This document shows positions 29,303 through 37,199 of a stretch of 64,000 nucleotides of DNA, one piece after another (positions within the stretch are counted from its first letter, which is position 1; each line of letters opens with the position of its first letter). Under the pieces are notes generated by a model. It saw only the letters and a program-made list of their open reading frames with translations. It made no database searches and had not been told where the DNA came from. Source of the stretch: Oceanobacter kriegii DSM 6294. GTDB taxonomy: Bacteria; Pseudomonadota; Gammaproteobacteria; Pseudomonadales; Oceanobacteraceae. A program made the position numbers and the translations under genes. The stretch lies in contig NZ_AUGV01000020.1 in the NCBI RefSeq assembly GCF_000422845.1, forward strand, positions 1 to 64,000, given 5' to 3'.

Positions 29303-30589
29303 ATGCGCGCAACCTTTGTACTGCTGCACCGCTGGGCCGGCCTGACCACCGCCCTGTTTTTGTTTATTACCGGCCTGACCGGAGCTGTAATCTCCTGGGA
29401 TCACGAGCTGGATGAATGGCTGAATGGCCATTTGCTGGACGCGACAACTCCCATCACCGCTGAGCACCAACCACAGCCGGTGATGCAACTGATTGAGCAG
29501 GTTGAACAACGTCACCCGACCATGCAGGTGCTGTACACCTCGCTCACCTCGGAACCGGGCCACTCCTACAGTTTCTACGTTGCCCCACGACTGAACCCGG
29601 ACACCAACAAACCCTACGACGCCGACTTCAATCAGGTGTTTGTCGACCCCGTCAGTGGCGACGAACTGGGCACCCGCGAATGGGGAGCGGTATGGCCAAT
29701 CAGCACTGAAACCTTTGTCTCCTTCCTCTACAAACTGCACTACAGCCTGCACCTGCCGGAAATGTGGGGCATCAATGAATGGGGCGTATGGTTACTGGGC
29801 ATCATTGCCATGATCTGGACGCTGGACTGCTTCTTCGGCATCGTGCTGACCTTCCCGAAAACCAAAACCCAACGCGGAGAGAACGCTAGCCAGAAGACCC
29901 GTAACTGGTTCTCCAACTGGTTCAAGCGCTTTGGCATCCGTTGGAACGGCGGCAGCTACAAACTCAACTTCGACCTGCATCAGGCGGTCAGCCTGTGGAC
30001 CTGGGGCCTGTTGTTGATTGTTGCCTTCACCGCGTTCTCGCTGAACCTGTACCGCGAAGTGTTTTTCCCGGCACTGTCAGCGATTTCCGACGTCACCCCA
30101 ACGCCGTACGACGAACGCCCTTACGTTGAGCTGCACGAGGTCAAACCACCTCAGCTGAGCATGCAACAAGCCATCGACATTGCCTCCGAACGAGCCGAAC
30201 AACTGGGCTGGGAAGAACCCGCCAATGCAGTGTTCTACGCCCGTCAGTTTGGCTTCTACGACATCAAGCTTTACCACCCGGAAGACGACCACGGCACCGC
30301 TGGTGCGGGTCATAAAGAACTGTTTGTAGACGCCTACAGCGGCGAGATTCTGGGCAAGCGCATTCCATGGCAAGGCACCGTCGCCGACCTGTTTGTACAA
30401 GCGCAATTCCCGCTGCACTCGGGCCGCATTCTGGGCTTGCCGGGGCGCATCCTGATTTCGTTTATGGGGCTGGTGGTGGCCATGCTGTCAGTGACCGGCG
30501 TGATCATCTGGTGGCGCAAACGCAAGGCGCGAGTTGCCAGCCAGCGTAAGCAGCAACAGAAGCAACAAAGCGAAGCGGCGTACTCCTGA
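29303..30589 (+). CDS. PepSY-associated membrane protein (siderophore-reductase type)
   Basis: Inner-membrane protein of 428 residues of the PepSY_TM family (PiuB/FegB-like), often found beside siderophore receptors and thought to reduce ferric siderophores or assist iron release. It starts MRATFVLLHRWAGLTTALFLFITGLTGAVISWDHEL, has further membrane segments near WLLGIIAMIWTLDCFFGIVLTF, LWTWGLLLIVAFTAFSL and ILISFMGLVVAMLSVTGVIIWWRKR, and a periplasmic PepSY domain between them. The frame is open from a TTG at 29276, but AGAGAG before the ATG at 29303 sets the start. It follows receptor 1 after a terminator, so it probably has its own promoter. Confidence 0.9.
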   Translation: MRATFVLLHRWAGLTTALFLFITGLTGAVISWDHELDEWLNGHLLDATTPITAEHQPQPVMQLIEQVEQRHPTMQVLYTSLTSEPGHSYSFYVAPRLNPDTNKPYDADFNQVFVDPVSGDELGTREWGAVWPISTETFVSFLYKLHYSLHLPEMWGINEWGVWLLGIIAMIWTLDCFFGIVLTFPKTKTQRGENASQKTRNWFSNWFKRFGIRWNGGSYKLNFDLHQAVSLWTWGLLLIVAFTAFSLNLYREVFFPALSAISDVTPTPYDERPYVELHEVKPPQLSMQQAIDIASERAEQLGWEEPANAVFYARQFGFYDIKLYHPEDDHGTAGAGHKELFVDAYSGEILGKRIPWQGTVADLFVQAQFPLHSGRILGLPGRILISFMGLVVAMLSVTGVIIWWRKRKARVASQRKQQQKQQSEAAYS

Positions 30590-30593
30590 AGCG

Positions 30594-30640
30594 TCTGGGG
30601 TCTGGGGTCTGGGGTCTGGGGTCTGGGGTCTGGGGTCTGG
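30594..30640. repeat. Perfect 7-bp tandem array, 6.7 copies of TCTGGGG
   Basis: Six identical TCTGGGG units followed by a partial TCTGG, starting 4 bases after the stop of the PepSY gene. Unit length and placement immediately after a stop codon match the array at 17514, although the unit sequence differs. A REP-like element follows 9 bases later. Confidence 0.95.
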
Positions 30641-30648
30641 ACAATACT

Positions 30649-30700
30649 GTGGGAGAGAGCTTGCTCTCGATAAACCATCGGCAGCAAGCTACCTCCTACA
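30649..30700. repeat. Convergent REP-like pair
   Basis: First element GTGGGAGAGAGCTTGCTCTCGA (30649-30670), identical in its palindrome to the copy at 15771, then 7 bases, then an inverted relative whose reverse complement begins TGTAGGAGGTAGCTTGCTGCCG (30678-30700). Two inverted REP-like units separated by a few bases are the BIME arrangement. Confidence 0.7.
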
Positions 30701-30706
30701 ACCAGC

Positions 30707-30730
30707 AGGGTGGGCACTCGTGCCCACCCT
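30707..30730. terminator. Perfect 11-bp hairpin
   Basis: AGGGTGGGCAC, two bases and GTGCCCACCCT form a perfect 11-bp stem with a 2-nt loop. No T run follows, so it may be another dispersed palindrome and not a true terminator. Confidence 0.5.
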
Positions 30731-30769
30731 CCCTCTACACAGTCTGCACTACCCGCACCAACTGCAACA

Positions 30770-30791
30770 TCGCAGGCAAGCCTGCTCCTAC
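30770..30791 (-). repeat. REP-like palindrome in reverse orientation, AGGCTTGCCT type
   Basis: On the minus strand GTAGGAGCAGGCTTGCCTGCGA: head GTAGGAG, stem GCAGGC-TT-GCCTGC, tail GA. It is a fourth stem variant of the family seen at 15771, 17756 and 26469. Confidence 0.7.
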
Positions 30792-30896
30792 ACGCTCCCT
30801 CTACTCCCGACACCCGAGCCAGACATCAGCACCGCTTTTGAGTATTCTGCATCTGAACGGGGTCAAACCCTATGGATGCCAGACAACGGAGACGAC

Positions 30897-31274
30897 ATGG
30901 CCGACTTTGATCACGACAGCAACACCACTGACAGTAACTATCAGCCCCTTTCTGCCCGCGACGACAGCGCCAAAACCAACGCCCTGTTCGCCTATATCAT
31001 GATGGGGCTGGGGTACTTCACCGGTATCTGCTGGTTTATTGGTGGCATCTGGGCCATCGTCAAAATCAGCGATTACCGTGGCACCCAGTTTGAAGACCAC
31101 TACGCCAACATCATCAGCGTGTTCTGGTGGGGTCTTGGTCTGACCATCATCGGCATGGTGACCACCTTTATTTTCATTGGCTGGCTGATTCTGTTGGGGA
31201 CCTTTGTCTGGAGCATTTTCAGACTGGTCAAGGGTCTGGCAAACCTGACATCGAACAAACCTTACAACCGCTGA
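30897..31274 (+). CDS. Small membrane protein, DUF4870-like
   Basis: A 125-residue protein with an acidic/polar N-terminal 30 residues (MADFDHDSNTTDSN) and three hydrophobic segments (ALFAYIMMGLGYFTGICWFIGGIWAIVKI; IISVFWWGLGLTIIGMVTTFIFIGWLILLGTFVWSIF), with the short Tyr-Arg-Gly-Thr-x-Phe-x-x-His motif between them that is common in DUF4870-type proteins. Function unknown. The frame is open far upstream through the repeat region, but CGGAG 5-6 bases before the ATG at 30897 fixes the start; 30876 is an alternative. It lies between the two iron modules and has no obvious functional tie to them. Confidence 0.75.
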   Translation: MADFDHDSNTTDSNYQPLSARDDSAKTNALFAYIMMGLGYFTGICWFIGGIWAIVKISDYRGTQFEDHYANIISVFWWGLGLTIIGMVTTFIFIGWLILLGTFVWSIFRLVKGLANLTSNKPYNR

Positions 31275-31409
31275 TCTTCAGCGGTTGCCCACAGCCCGCG
31301 TCTGCGGGCCTGCCACTGCCTTCCCTTAAAGGCAATTTCCCCCCTGTTAATGCCCCCTGTTTGCCCCCGTTCATGGCTCGACTTGCACTTGGCAAAGTTC
31401 CACCCATAA
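31275..31409. other. Intergenic hairpins before iron module 2
   Basis: A 9-bp stem (AACCGCTGA-TCT-TCAGCGGTT, 31266-31286) overlaps the stop codon of the DUF4870-like gene and a second stem (GCCCGC-GTCT-GCGGGC, 31294-31309) follows. Neither has a T run. They may act together to stop transcription into the sigma gene. Confidence 0.4.
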
Positions 31410-31428
31410 AATAAAAATAATTATCATT
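31410..31428. promoter_or_regulatory. Candidate Fur box upstream of fecI-like gene 2
   Basis: AATAAAAATAATTATCATT matches 13 of 19 positions of the Fur consensus, in an A/T-rich stretch 45 bases before the sigma gene. Less symmetrical than the box of module 1, but the position is the same. Confidence 0.5.
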
Positions 31429-31472
31429 CTTGAAAATAACCACGACTGTTCATCAGCCATGGAGTACGGGCT

Positions 31473-32003
31473 TTGACCGAGTTAACGCGCGAACGCAGCA
31501 TTGCCGATGTTTTTGCAGACCATCACAGCTGGCTAAAGCGTTGGCTGATGGAACGGACCGGCTGTAACGAACAAGCGGCCGATCTGGCACAGGACACCTT
31601 TGTAAAAGTGCTTTGCAAGCAGCCAACGTTTGAGCAAGCGGCAGCCGAACGCAAGTACCTCAAAGTGGTGGCAGACCGCCTTTGCATTGATATGTGGCGA
31701 CGCCGGGCACTCGAGCAGGCATGGCTGGAAAGCATCCAGCAACAGCCGGAAGCCGTGGATATTTCTCCCGAAACCCAAACCATGATCATCGAGTCGTTCC
31801 TCGATCTGGACCGCCGCCTGCGGGCACTGCCCGACCACATCGCCAACGCTTTTATTGCCCATAAATTTGAGGGACTGGGTTATCGCGCCATTGCCGAACA
31901 GCAAAACGTCACGGAGCGTACGGTGAAAAACTGGATGGCCAAAGCCATGCTGGCTTGCATTGAAGTCGAAGCCGAGCTGGATCAGGTGCTGGCACCAGCA
32001 TGA
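31473..32003 (+). CDS. ECF sigma factor, FecI type (module 2)
   Basis: A 176-residue iron-signalling sigma factor. Region 2: WLKRWLMERTGCNEQAADLAQDTFVKVL and RKYLKVVADRLCIDMWRRRALE; region 4: ALPDHIANAFIAHKFEGLGYRAIAEQQNVTERTVKNWMAKAM. The start is TTG at 31473 with GGAG about 8 bases upstream. Its stop overlaps the fecR start by 4 bases, so the pair is coupled. It is diverged from the module 1 sigma factor and should serve a different receptor, the one at 33053. Confidence 0.92.
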   Translation: MTELTRERSIADVFADHHSWLKRWLMERTGCNEQAADLAQDTFVKVLCKQPTFEQAAAERKYLKVVADRLCIDMWRRRALEQAWLESIQQQPEAVDISPETQTMIIESFLDLDRRLRALPDHIANAFIAHKFEGLGYRAIAEQQNVTERTVKNWMAKAMLACIEVEAELDQVLAPA

Positions 32004-32977
32004 AAAAAGACATTCCCTACCCGGTACTGCAACAAGCCGCCGAGTGGTACGTCACCCTGGCCGATGAAGCCGTGTCGGAACAGGACACTCGTCAGTGGCA
32101 AGAGTGGCTGGCTGCCGACAGTCATCACCGTAAGGCCTGGCACTATGTCGAGGTCACCAACGCCCGCTTTCATGGCCTGGGTCAAATCGCCGGGGCTGGC
32201 AGCAGTCGCCAGATTCTGGAAGCAGGCCGCAGTATTGGTGCTCAACGTCGGCGTTTGCTCAGTTGGTCCATTGCCGGAATTGGCACGGCTCTACTGGGTC
32301 GTTATCTCTGGCAGCAGCCAAGTCTGTGGTCACCGGCTGCACTGGTTGCAGACTTCAGTACTCGTTCCGGCACACCGTTACAGCATCAGCTCAGCGATGG
32401 CAGCCAACTGTGGATAAACGCGGAATCCGCCGTCAATCTGGCTTATGGCATTCGGCAGCGACAAATCCACCTGCTGTGCGGCGAGGTGTATGTTGCCAGC
32501 AGTCAGAAGAAAGACCCTCGCCCACTGCAAGTCGTCAGTCAGGGCATCCGGTTCCGGGCCTTGGGTACCCGTTTTTCCGTCACCAGTCAGCCATCCGGTT
32601 TGCAACTGAATGTGTTTGATGGGCGAGTGCAGGTGACTCTCAGCAATGGTCAAACCCGCATAGTGAACACCCGCAGAGGCTTGGTTATCCAACCTTCGGG
32701 AGACATGACCGAACAGCCCGTCGACATCAACCGGGAGCTTTGGCGAGATGGCTTGCTGGTGGCCGAGAACATGCCCTTGCAGCAACTGCTGGAGCAGCTT
32801 CAGCCTCATGTTCGTGGCCATTTGGGCGTATCCGATGCTGCGGCGTCCATCAAGGTCGTCGGTACTTTCCCGCTCCAACAGCCGGAACAGGTCATCCGGA
32901 TGTTGAGCCTGTCATTGCCAATCCGGCTCAAAACCACGCTGCCCTGGTGGCGCACCTTCGAGCTCGAAACCGAATAA
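32000..32977 (+). CDS. FecR-type anti-sigma factor / regulator (module 2)
   Basis: A 325-residue regulator. The N-terminal cytoplasmic part has the FecR_N block AAEWYVTLADEAVSEQDTRQWQEWLAADSHHRKAWHYVE; a membrane segment lies near 88-105 (LLSWSIAGIGTALLGRYLW); the periplasmic FecR domain includes HQLSDGSQLWINAESAVNLAY, LLCGEVYVASS and FRALGTRFSVTSQ; the C-terminal part ends in an STN-like stretch (ENMPLQQLLEQLQPHVRG). ATGA overlap with the sigma gene. The receptor begins 75 bases downstream. Confidence 0.94.
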   Translation: MKKDIPYPVLQQAAEWYVTLADEAVSEQDTRQWQEWLAADSHHRKAWHYVEVTNARFHGLGQIAGAGSSRQILEAGRSIGAQRRRLLSWSIAGIGTALLGRYLWQQPSLWSPAALVADFSTRSGTPLQHQLSDGSQLWINAESAVNLAYGIRQRQIHLLCGEVYVASSQKKDPRPLQVVSQGIRFRALGTRFSVTSQPSGLQLNVFDGRVQVTLSNGQTRIVNTRRGLVIQPSGDMTEQPVDINRELWRDGLLVAENMPLQQLLEQLQPHVRGHLGVSDAAASIKVVGTFPLQQPEQVIRMLSLSLPIRLKTTLPWWRTFELETE

Positions 32978-33052
32978 ATCCTGTTTTTGCCTTTCCCTTT
33001 TTCTGCGCTCAACCGTTAAGGGACTGATTATTCCAAAAATACAGGTCCTGAC

Positions 33053-35380
33053 ATGACTGCCTTGAAGAACCAAACCCTCACCAAAAGTCGCCAACTTTGT
33101 TTCGCCAGCAACCTGCTGTGGCAAAGCTGTCTGTTTGCAACGCTGGCAAGCCCGCTGCTGTTCAGCCAAACCGTCCATGCGGAAGCCAGCCAGCAAACGC
33201 GCTTCAACATCGAAGCGGGAGCACTGGCACCGGCATTGAACCAGTTTGCCCAGCAAGCCGGGGTCTTTATCAGCGTTGATGCCCGCCTTACCCGCAGTAA
33301 AACAACCGCTGGCGTGCAAGGTAGCTACAGCACCCGCACAGCCCTGCAAGAGCTGCTGAACGGCAGCGGCCTGGTGTATGAATTCAGCGGCCCGAAACAG
33401 ATCACCCTCAGCGCTGAAGACAGCCACGGCATGATCACCCTGCCACCGGTCACCGTCACGGCTGAGAAGGTTAAACGCTCCCTGCAGGACACCGCCACCG
33501 CCGTCACCGTGGTGGATGGGGACGCCATGCAGCAAGCGCATTACCGTGAAATCAACGAAGTCATCGAACAGGTGCCTAACACCATCGAACATCCGTTCGG
33601 TGTTCCCAGCATCCGTGGTGTCGATGGCGCAGGGGCTGCCCAAGGCGTGTTCTCGTTTATTTCCGGCGGCCGCCCGCGAGTCAGTACCGTGGTCGATGGA
33701 CTGGCAGAAACCTGGACCGGCCAACGCTACATCAGCACCGATGTCTGGGACAGCGAACAGGTTGAGGTGCTGCGCGGCCCTCAATCCACCACTCAGGGAC
33801 GTAACACCATGGGCGGCGCCGTGGTGATGACCACCGCCGACCCAAACTGGCAACCGGAAGCGAAACTGCGCGCGGGTTATGAGAATCAGGACGCCAAATA
33901 TCAGTTGGCTGGCGTGGTATCCGGTCCACTGGTCGAAGACCAATTGGCCTACCGACTGGCCGCCGAGCACCTGCAAGGTGACAGCTACATCGACTACCAC
34001 ATCGACGATGAAGAAACCGGCGACTGGTCCGACGACCCGGGCCATTCAGAGTCCACCAGCCTGCGCGGCAAGCTGTTGTGGCAACCCGCTTCGATTGAGC
34101 AGCTCAGCGCCAAACTGACCATCAGTCACCGCGAAGCCGAAGGTGAATACCTGAACTACATCAACGGCCCGGACTACAGCGACTACGACTTTGATGGCGA
34201 CGACAACAACACTCGCTTGCAGGATTCCAACGAGACCTCCATCAGTCTCGACCTCGACTACGCCATCAACAACGATTGGTCTGCCAAAGTCCTGCTGGGC
34301 AGCCAGAGCTATCACTCGGAATTTGTGCAGTCGCCATCCACCTTTTACATGGATCTTGATGAAGACAGCGTGACGCTGGACGCTCGTCTGGTGTACGAGC
34401 CCATGGGCAGTGCCAGCAACGGCATGGTAGGCCTCTACTATTACGACCGCTCCGAAGACATTCGTATCTGGGATGGCGGTTTTGAAGGCACCGACGACAT
34501 CGATACCTGGGCGCTGTACGGCGAAGGCAATATTGCCGTGACGGATACCCTGTCGATCATTGCTGGTGGCCGTGTCGAACGCGAGCATCAGGTACGCGAC
34601 ATCGTCGCCTGGCCGGGCACCAGCTGGCAGGGCATTGTCGATCTCGACCACGCCAAGACCATCTACCTGCCGAAACTGGGGGTGATGTATGCCGCCAACG
34701 ATCACACCAGCCTAAGCCTGACCGCACGCAAGGGGTACAACGCTGGCGGTGGCGCCCTCGACTGGATCAGCAGCGAGTTCTACACCTTTGATGAAGAGCG
34801 CGTGACGACCTTTGAAGCCAGTCTGCGTTCGTCACTGTGGCAGCAGCGGCTGGAGCTGAATACCACCGTGTTCCACAACCGCTTTGACGGTTATCTGGCC
34901 TACGTCATGCCACGCTTCACCAACCTTGAAGAGGCCACCAGCACCGGTCTTGAGCTGGAAATCCGCGCGGCAGTGTCTGAATCCACCTTGCTGTCTGGCT
35001 CTGTGGGCTTGCTGAAAACAGACATCACCGATGCCGGAGAAGGCTACGAAGAGCTGGAAGGCAATGAATTCGGCTACGCCCCCAAAGCTACCGCCAGTCT
35101 GGGAATCCAGCAGCAGATTGGTGATGACCTGAGCATTGCGGCCAACGCCCATTACGTCAGCAGCTATTACTCCGATGCCAGCAACGACGACGATCTGAAA
35201 CTGGATGGCTACACCACCATCGCGGTGAATGCCCAGTGGCAGGTCATTCCGCAACTGAGCCTGTCGCCCTACATCAAAAACCTGACCAACGAAGAAGTGG
35301 TGTACCGCAAGACCCAGTACAACCAGGCCAACGTCGGTGGCCCTCGCACCATCGGTCTGACGGTCGATCTGGCCTACTGA
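33053..35380 (+). CDS. TonB-dependent receptor with STN signalling domain (module 2)
   Basis: Outer-membrane transducer of 775 residues. Signal peptide ending near HAEA (about 44), STN domain about 48-125 (FNIEAGALAPALNQFAQQAGVFISVDARL, GSYSTRTALQELLNGSGLVYE), TonB box region LPPVTVTAEK, plug (DTATAVTVVDGDAMQQ, VLRGPQSTTQGRNTMGGAVVM) and barrel ending TVDLAY. Strand-rich loops are acidic. The neighbouring Fes-like esterase suggests a catecholate ferric siderophore as ligand. Controlled by the coupled sigma/FecR genes just upstream. Confidence 0.94.
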   Translation: MTALKNQTLTKSRQLCFASNLLWQSCLFATLASPLLFSQTVHAEASQQTRFNIEAGALAPALNQFAQQAGVFISVDARLTRSKTTAGVQGSYSTRTALQELLNGSGLVYEFSGPKQITLSAEDSHGMITLPPVTVTAEKVKRSLQDTATAVTVVDGDAMQQAHYREINEVIEQVPNTIEHPFGVPSIRGVDGAGAAQGVFSFISGGRPRVSTVVDGLAETWTGQRYISTDVWDSEQVEVLRGPQSTTQGRNTMGGAVVMTTADPNWQPEAKLRAGYENQDAKYQLAGVVSGPLVEDQLAYRLAAEHLQGDSYIDYHIDDEETGDWSDDPGHSESTSLRGKLLWQPASIEQLSAKLTISHREAEGEYLNYINGPDYSDYDFDGDDNNTRLQDSNETSISLDLDYAINNDWSAKVLLGSQSYHSEFVQSPSTFYMDLDEDSVTLDARLVYEPMGSASNGMVGLYYYDRSEDIRIWDGGFEGTDDIDTWALYGEGNIAVTDTLSIIAGGRVEREHQVRDIVAWPGTSWQGIVDLDHAKTIYLPKLGVMYAANDHTSLSLTARKGYNAGGGALDWISSEFYTFDEERVTTFEASLRSSLWQQRLELNTTVFHNRFDGYLAYVMPRFTNLEEATSTGLELEIRAAVSESTLLSGSVGLLKTDITDAGEGYEELEGNEFGYAPKATASLGIQQQIGDDLSIAANAHYVSSYYSDASNDDDLKLDGYTTIAVNAQWQVIPQLSLSPYIKNLTNEEVVYRKTQYNQANVGGPRTIGLTVDLAY

Positions 35381-35486
35381 TTTATCCACAACGGGAGCAG
35401 CCGCAGCGCCATCAAGGATGGATGCGCTGCGGCTGGCTCAGCCAGGTTCATTCCCACCTCATCAGATCACACCATCAGAGCACATC

Positions 35487-37130
35487 ATGAAAAAAAGACT
35501 TTGCCATACCATTTGGCAGCAACTGCTCACCACGCTGGCGATCTTTCTATCTCAGTCGGGTCAGGCACAAGAATGGCTGCTGCAAACGGAACAGCCGTTA
35601 GAAGCGCAGCAGGTCCTTACGCAAGAGCTATCGCTTCCCGCAAACCATATCGTAACCGGACTATTAACCGGCCCTGAAGGCACCCGTCTGTCATTAACCT
35701 CTAAGGGCGAACATCTACGCTGGTTGCTTACCGGCGAATACCCTTCAGCGGACTTTATCTTCACCGTGCCTGCCACGGGTCGCTATCAGCTGAACATCAT
35801 CAGCCCCGTTGCTGGCAAAGCGACCCTGAGCATTCGTCAGCCCGTTGCCATCAACTACTTTCAACCAGCCGGCAAGGTTATTTCCGAATTGCCGCCTGCC
35901 ACTGACACAACCTTCAGCGACATAAGCCCCAGCGACATAATCCTCAGTGACAAAGTCAAACAGGCACTCTCGCACTACCTGCAACACCGGGATGAGCAAG
36001 CCGCATGGCAACAACTGACGGCCAACGGCGTACCAAGTGTAGAAGCTATCGATAGCAACACCGACCGGGTCACCTTTCTGTACCGTGGTGCCCGGCACAA
36101 CGTCAAACTGATGCGAGGTCCATCAGGAACCCACGAGTTTCTCGACCAACTGGCCAACTCCGCTATCTGGTTCAAAAGCTTTGATGTGCCCAGCGATACC
36201 CTGCTGTCTTATCAACTGGCACCGGATACCCCGACCCGTTTAAAGCACCTGCCAGGGCCAAATGTATTACTGGCCAGCGCCCGGCAAGACCCCATGAACC
36301 CGATGCAACGAACCACCAGCCAATACGCCGATGTGTTCAATACCGAGTCTGTGCTGGCGCTCAGGGACGCCGCGCTGTCTCCCTGGTTAAACGCGCCACT
36401 GACACCACCGCACGTCGAGCACCACCGCTTTACCAGCCAGCGGCTGAACAACGAACGCAGGGTCAGCATTGCCTGGCCCAGCCTTGCCGAGGGACAACGT
36501 CCTACGGCCGTCGCCATTTTCTTCGACGGCCGAGCCCATCAGTCCACCATTCCGGCGGCCAATATCGTCCAGAACCTGATCGACGCTGGTGAGATTCCTG
36601 CCACTCTGTGCGTGTTTATCAACAACCCCAGTCGGCAGGCACGCAATACCGAGCTGCCAGCCAACGATCACTTCGCTGACATGCTGGCGTTTGAACTGAT
36701 GCCATGGCTACGGCAAACCACGGGATTGGAGTTTGACGCCGAAAACACCCTGCTGGCGGGAGCCAGCTACGGCGGCTTGGCGGCGGTGTTCAGCAGCTGG
36801 AAACATCCGGATGTTTTTGGTCTGGCACTGAGCCAATCCGGCTCTTTCTGGTGGCCAGCGAACGGCAAGGAACCCGAGTGGCTGACGCGCCAACTGGCTA
36901 ACTCAGCAACCGGTACATCACGCTTCTACCTCAACGCTGGGCGGTTCGAGACCGGTTTTGCTTCGATCGACATTCTTGAGTCCAATCGCCATTTGCGTAC
37001 CGTACTGCAGGCCAAGGGCTACGATGTGGTGTATGAAGAATTTTCGGGCAACCATGATTCGCTGCAATGGCGCAACAACCTCGCCAACGGACTGATGGCA
37101 TTGCTTGGAACACGCACCAACGAGATATAA
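35487..37130 (+). CDS. Secreted Fes/IroE-type siderophore esterase
   Basis: A 547-residue alpha/beta-hydrolase. The ATG at 35487 begins a signal peptide (KKRLCHTIWQQLLTTLAIFLSQSGQAQ), so it should act in the periplasm, as PfeE and IroE do, and not in the cytoplasm like E. coli Fes. An N-terminal beta-rich region (about 30-330, with an enterochelin-esterase N-terminal segment VTFLYRGARHNVKLMRGP) is followed by the esterase domain: FFDGRAHQ, VFINNPSRQARNTELP, nucleophile S427 in LAGASYGGLAAV, and H523 in SGNHDS. Expected to hydrolyse catecholate siderophores brought in by the receptor upstream. A bidirectional terminator follows. Confidence 0.9.
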   Translation: MKKRLCHTIWQQLLTTLAIFLSQSGQAQEWLLQTEQPLEAQQVLTQELSLPANHIVTGLLTGPEGTRLSLTSKGEHLRWLLTGEYPSADFIFTVPATGRYQLNIISPVAGKATLSIRQPVAINYFQPAGKVISELPPATDTTFSDISPSDIILSDKVKQALSHYLQHRDEQAAWQQLTANGVPSVEAIDSNTDRVTFLYRGARHNVKLMRGPSGTHEFLDQLANSAIWFKSFDVPSDTLLSYQLAPDTPTRLKHLPGPNVLLASARQDPMNPMQRTTSQYADVFNTESVLALRDAALSPWLNAPLTPPHVEHHRFTSQRLNNERRVSIAWPSLAEGQRPTAVAIFFDGRAHQSTIPAANIVQNLIDAGEIPATLCVFINNPSRQARNTELPANDHFADMLAFELMPWLRQTTGLEFDAENTLLAGASYGGLAAVFSSWKHPDVFGLALSQSGSFWWPANGKEPEWLTRQLANSATGTSRFYLNAGRFETGFASIDILESNRHLRTVLQAKGYDVVYEEFSGNHDSLQWRNNLANGLMALLGTRTNEI

Positions 37131-37168
37131 AAAAACCGGCCATGCAGTCACTGCATGGCCGGTTTTTT
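37130..37168. terminator. Bidirectional intrinsic terminator
   Basis: An 18-bp perfect stem (AAAAAACCGGCCATGCAG with CTGCATGGCCGGTTTTTT) around a TCA loop, with T runs on both strands. It separates the esterase from the convergent sugar transporter gene. Confidence 0.95.
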
Positions 37169-37199
37169 GTGTCTTGCGATACGGTTTTGAAAGCAGAAC

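Noticed and set aside
30334-30813. 159-codon minus-strand frame containing QTPDPRP repeats
   Set aside because: The repeats are only the reading of the 7-bp array; the frame also covers the 3' end of the PepSY gene and a REP pair.
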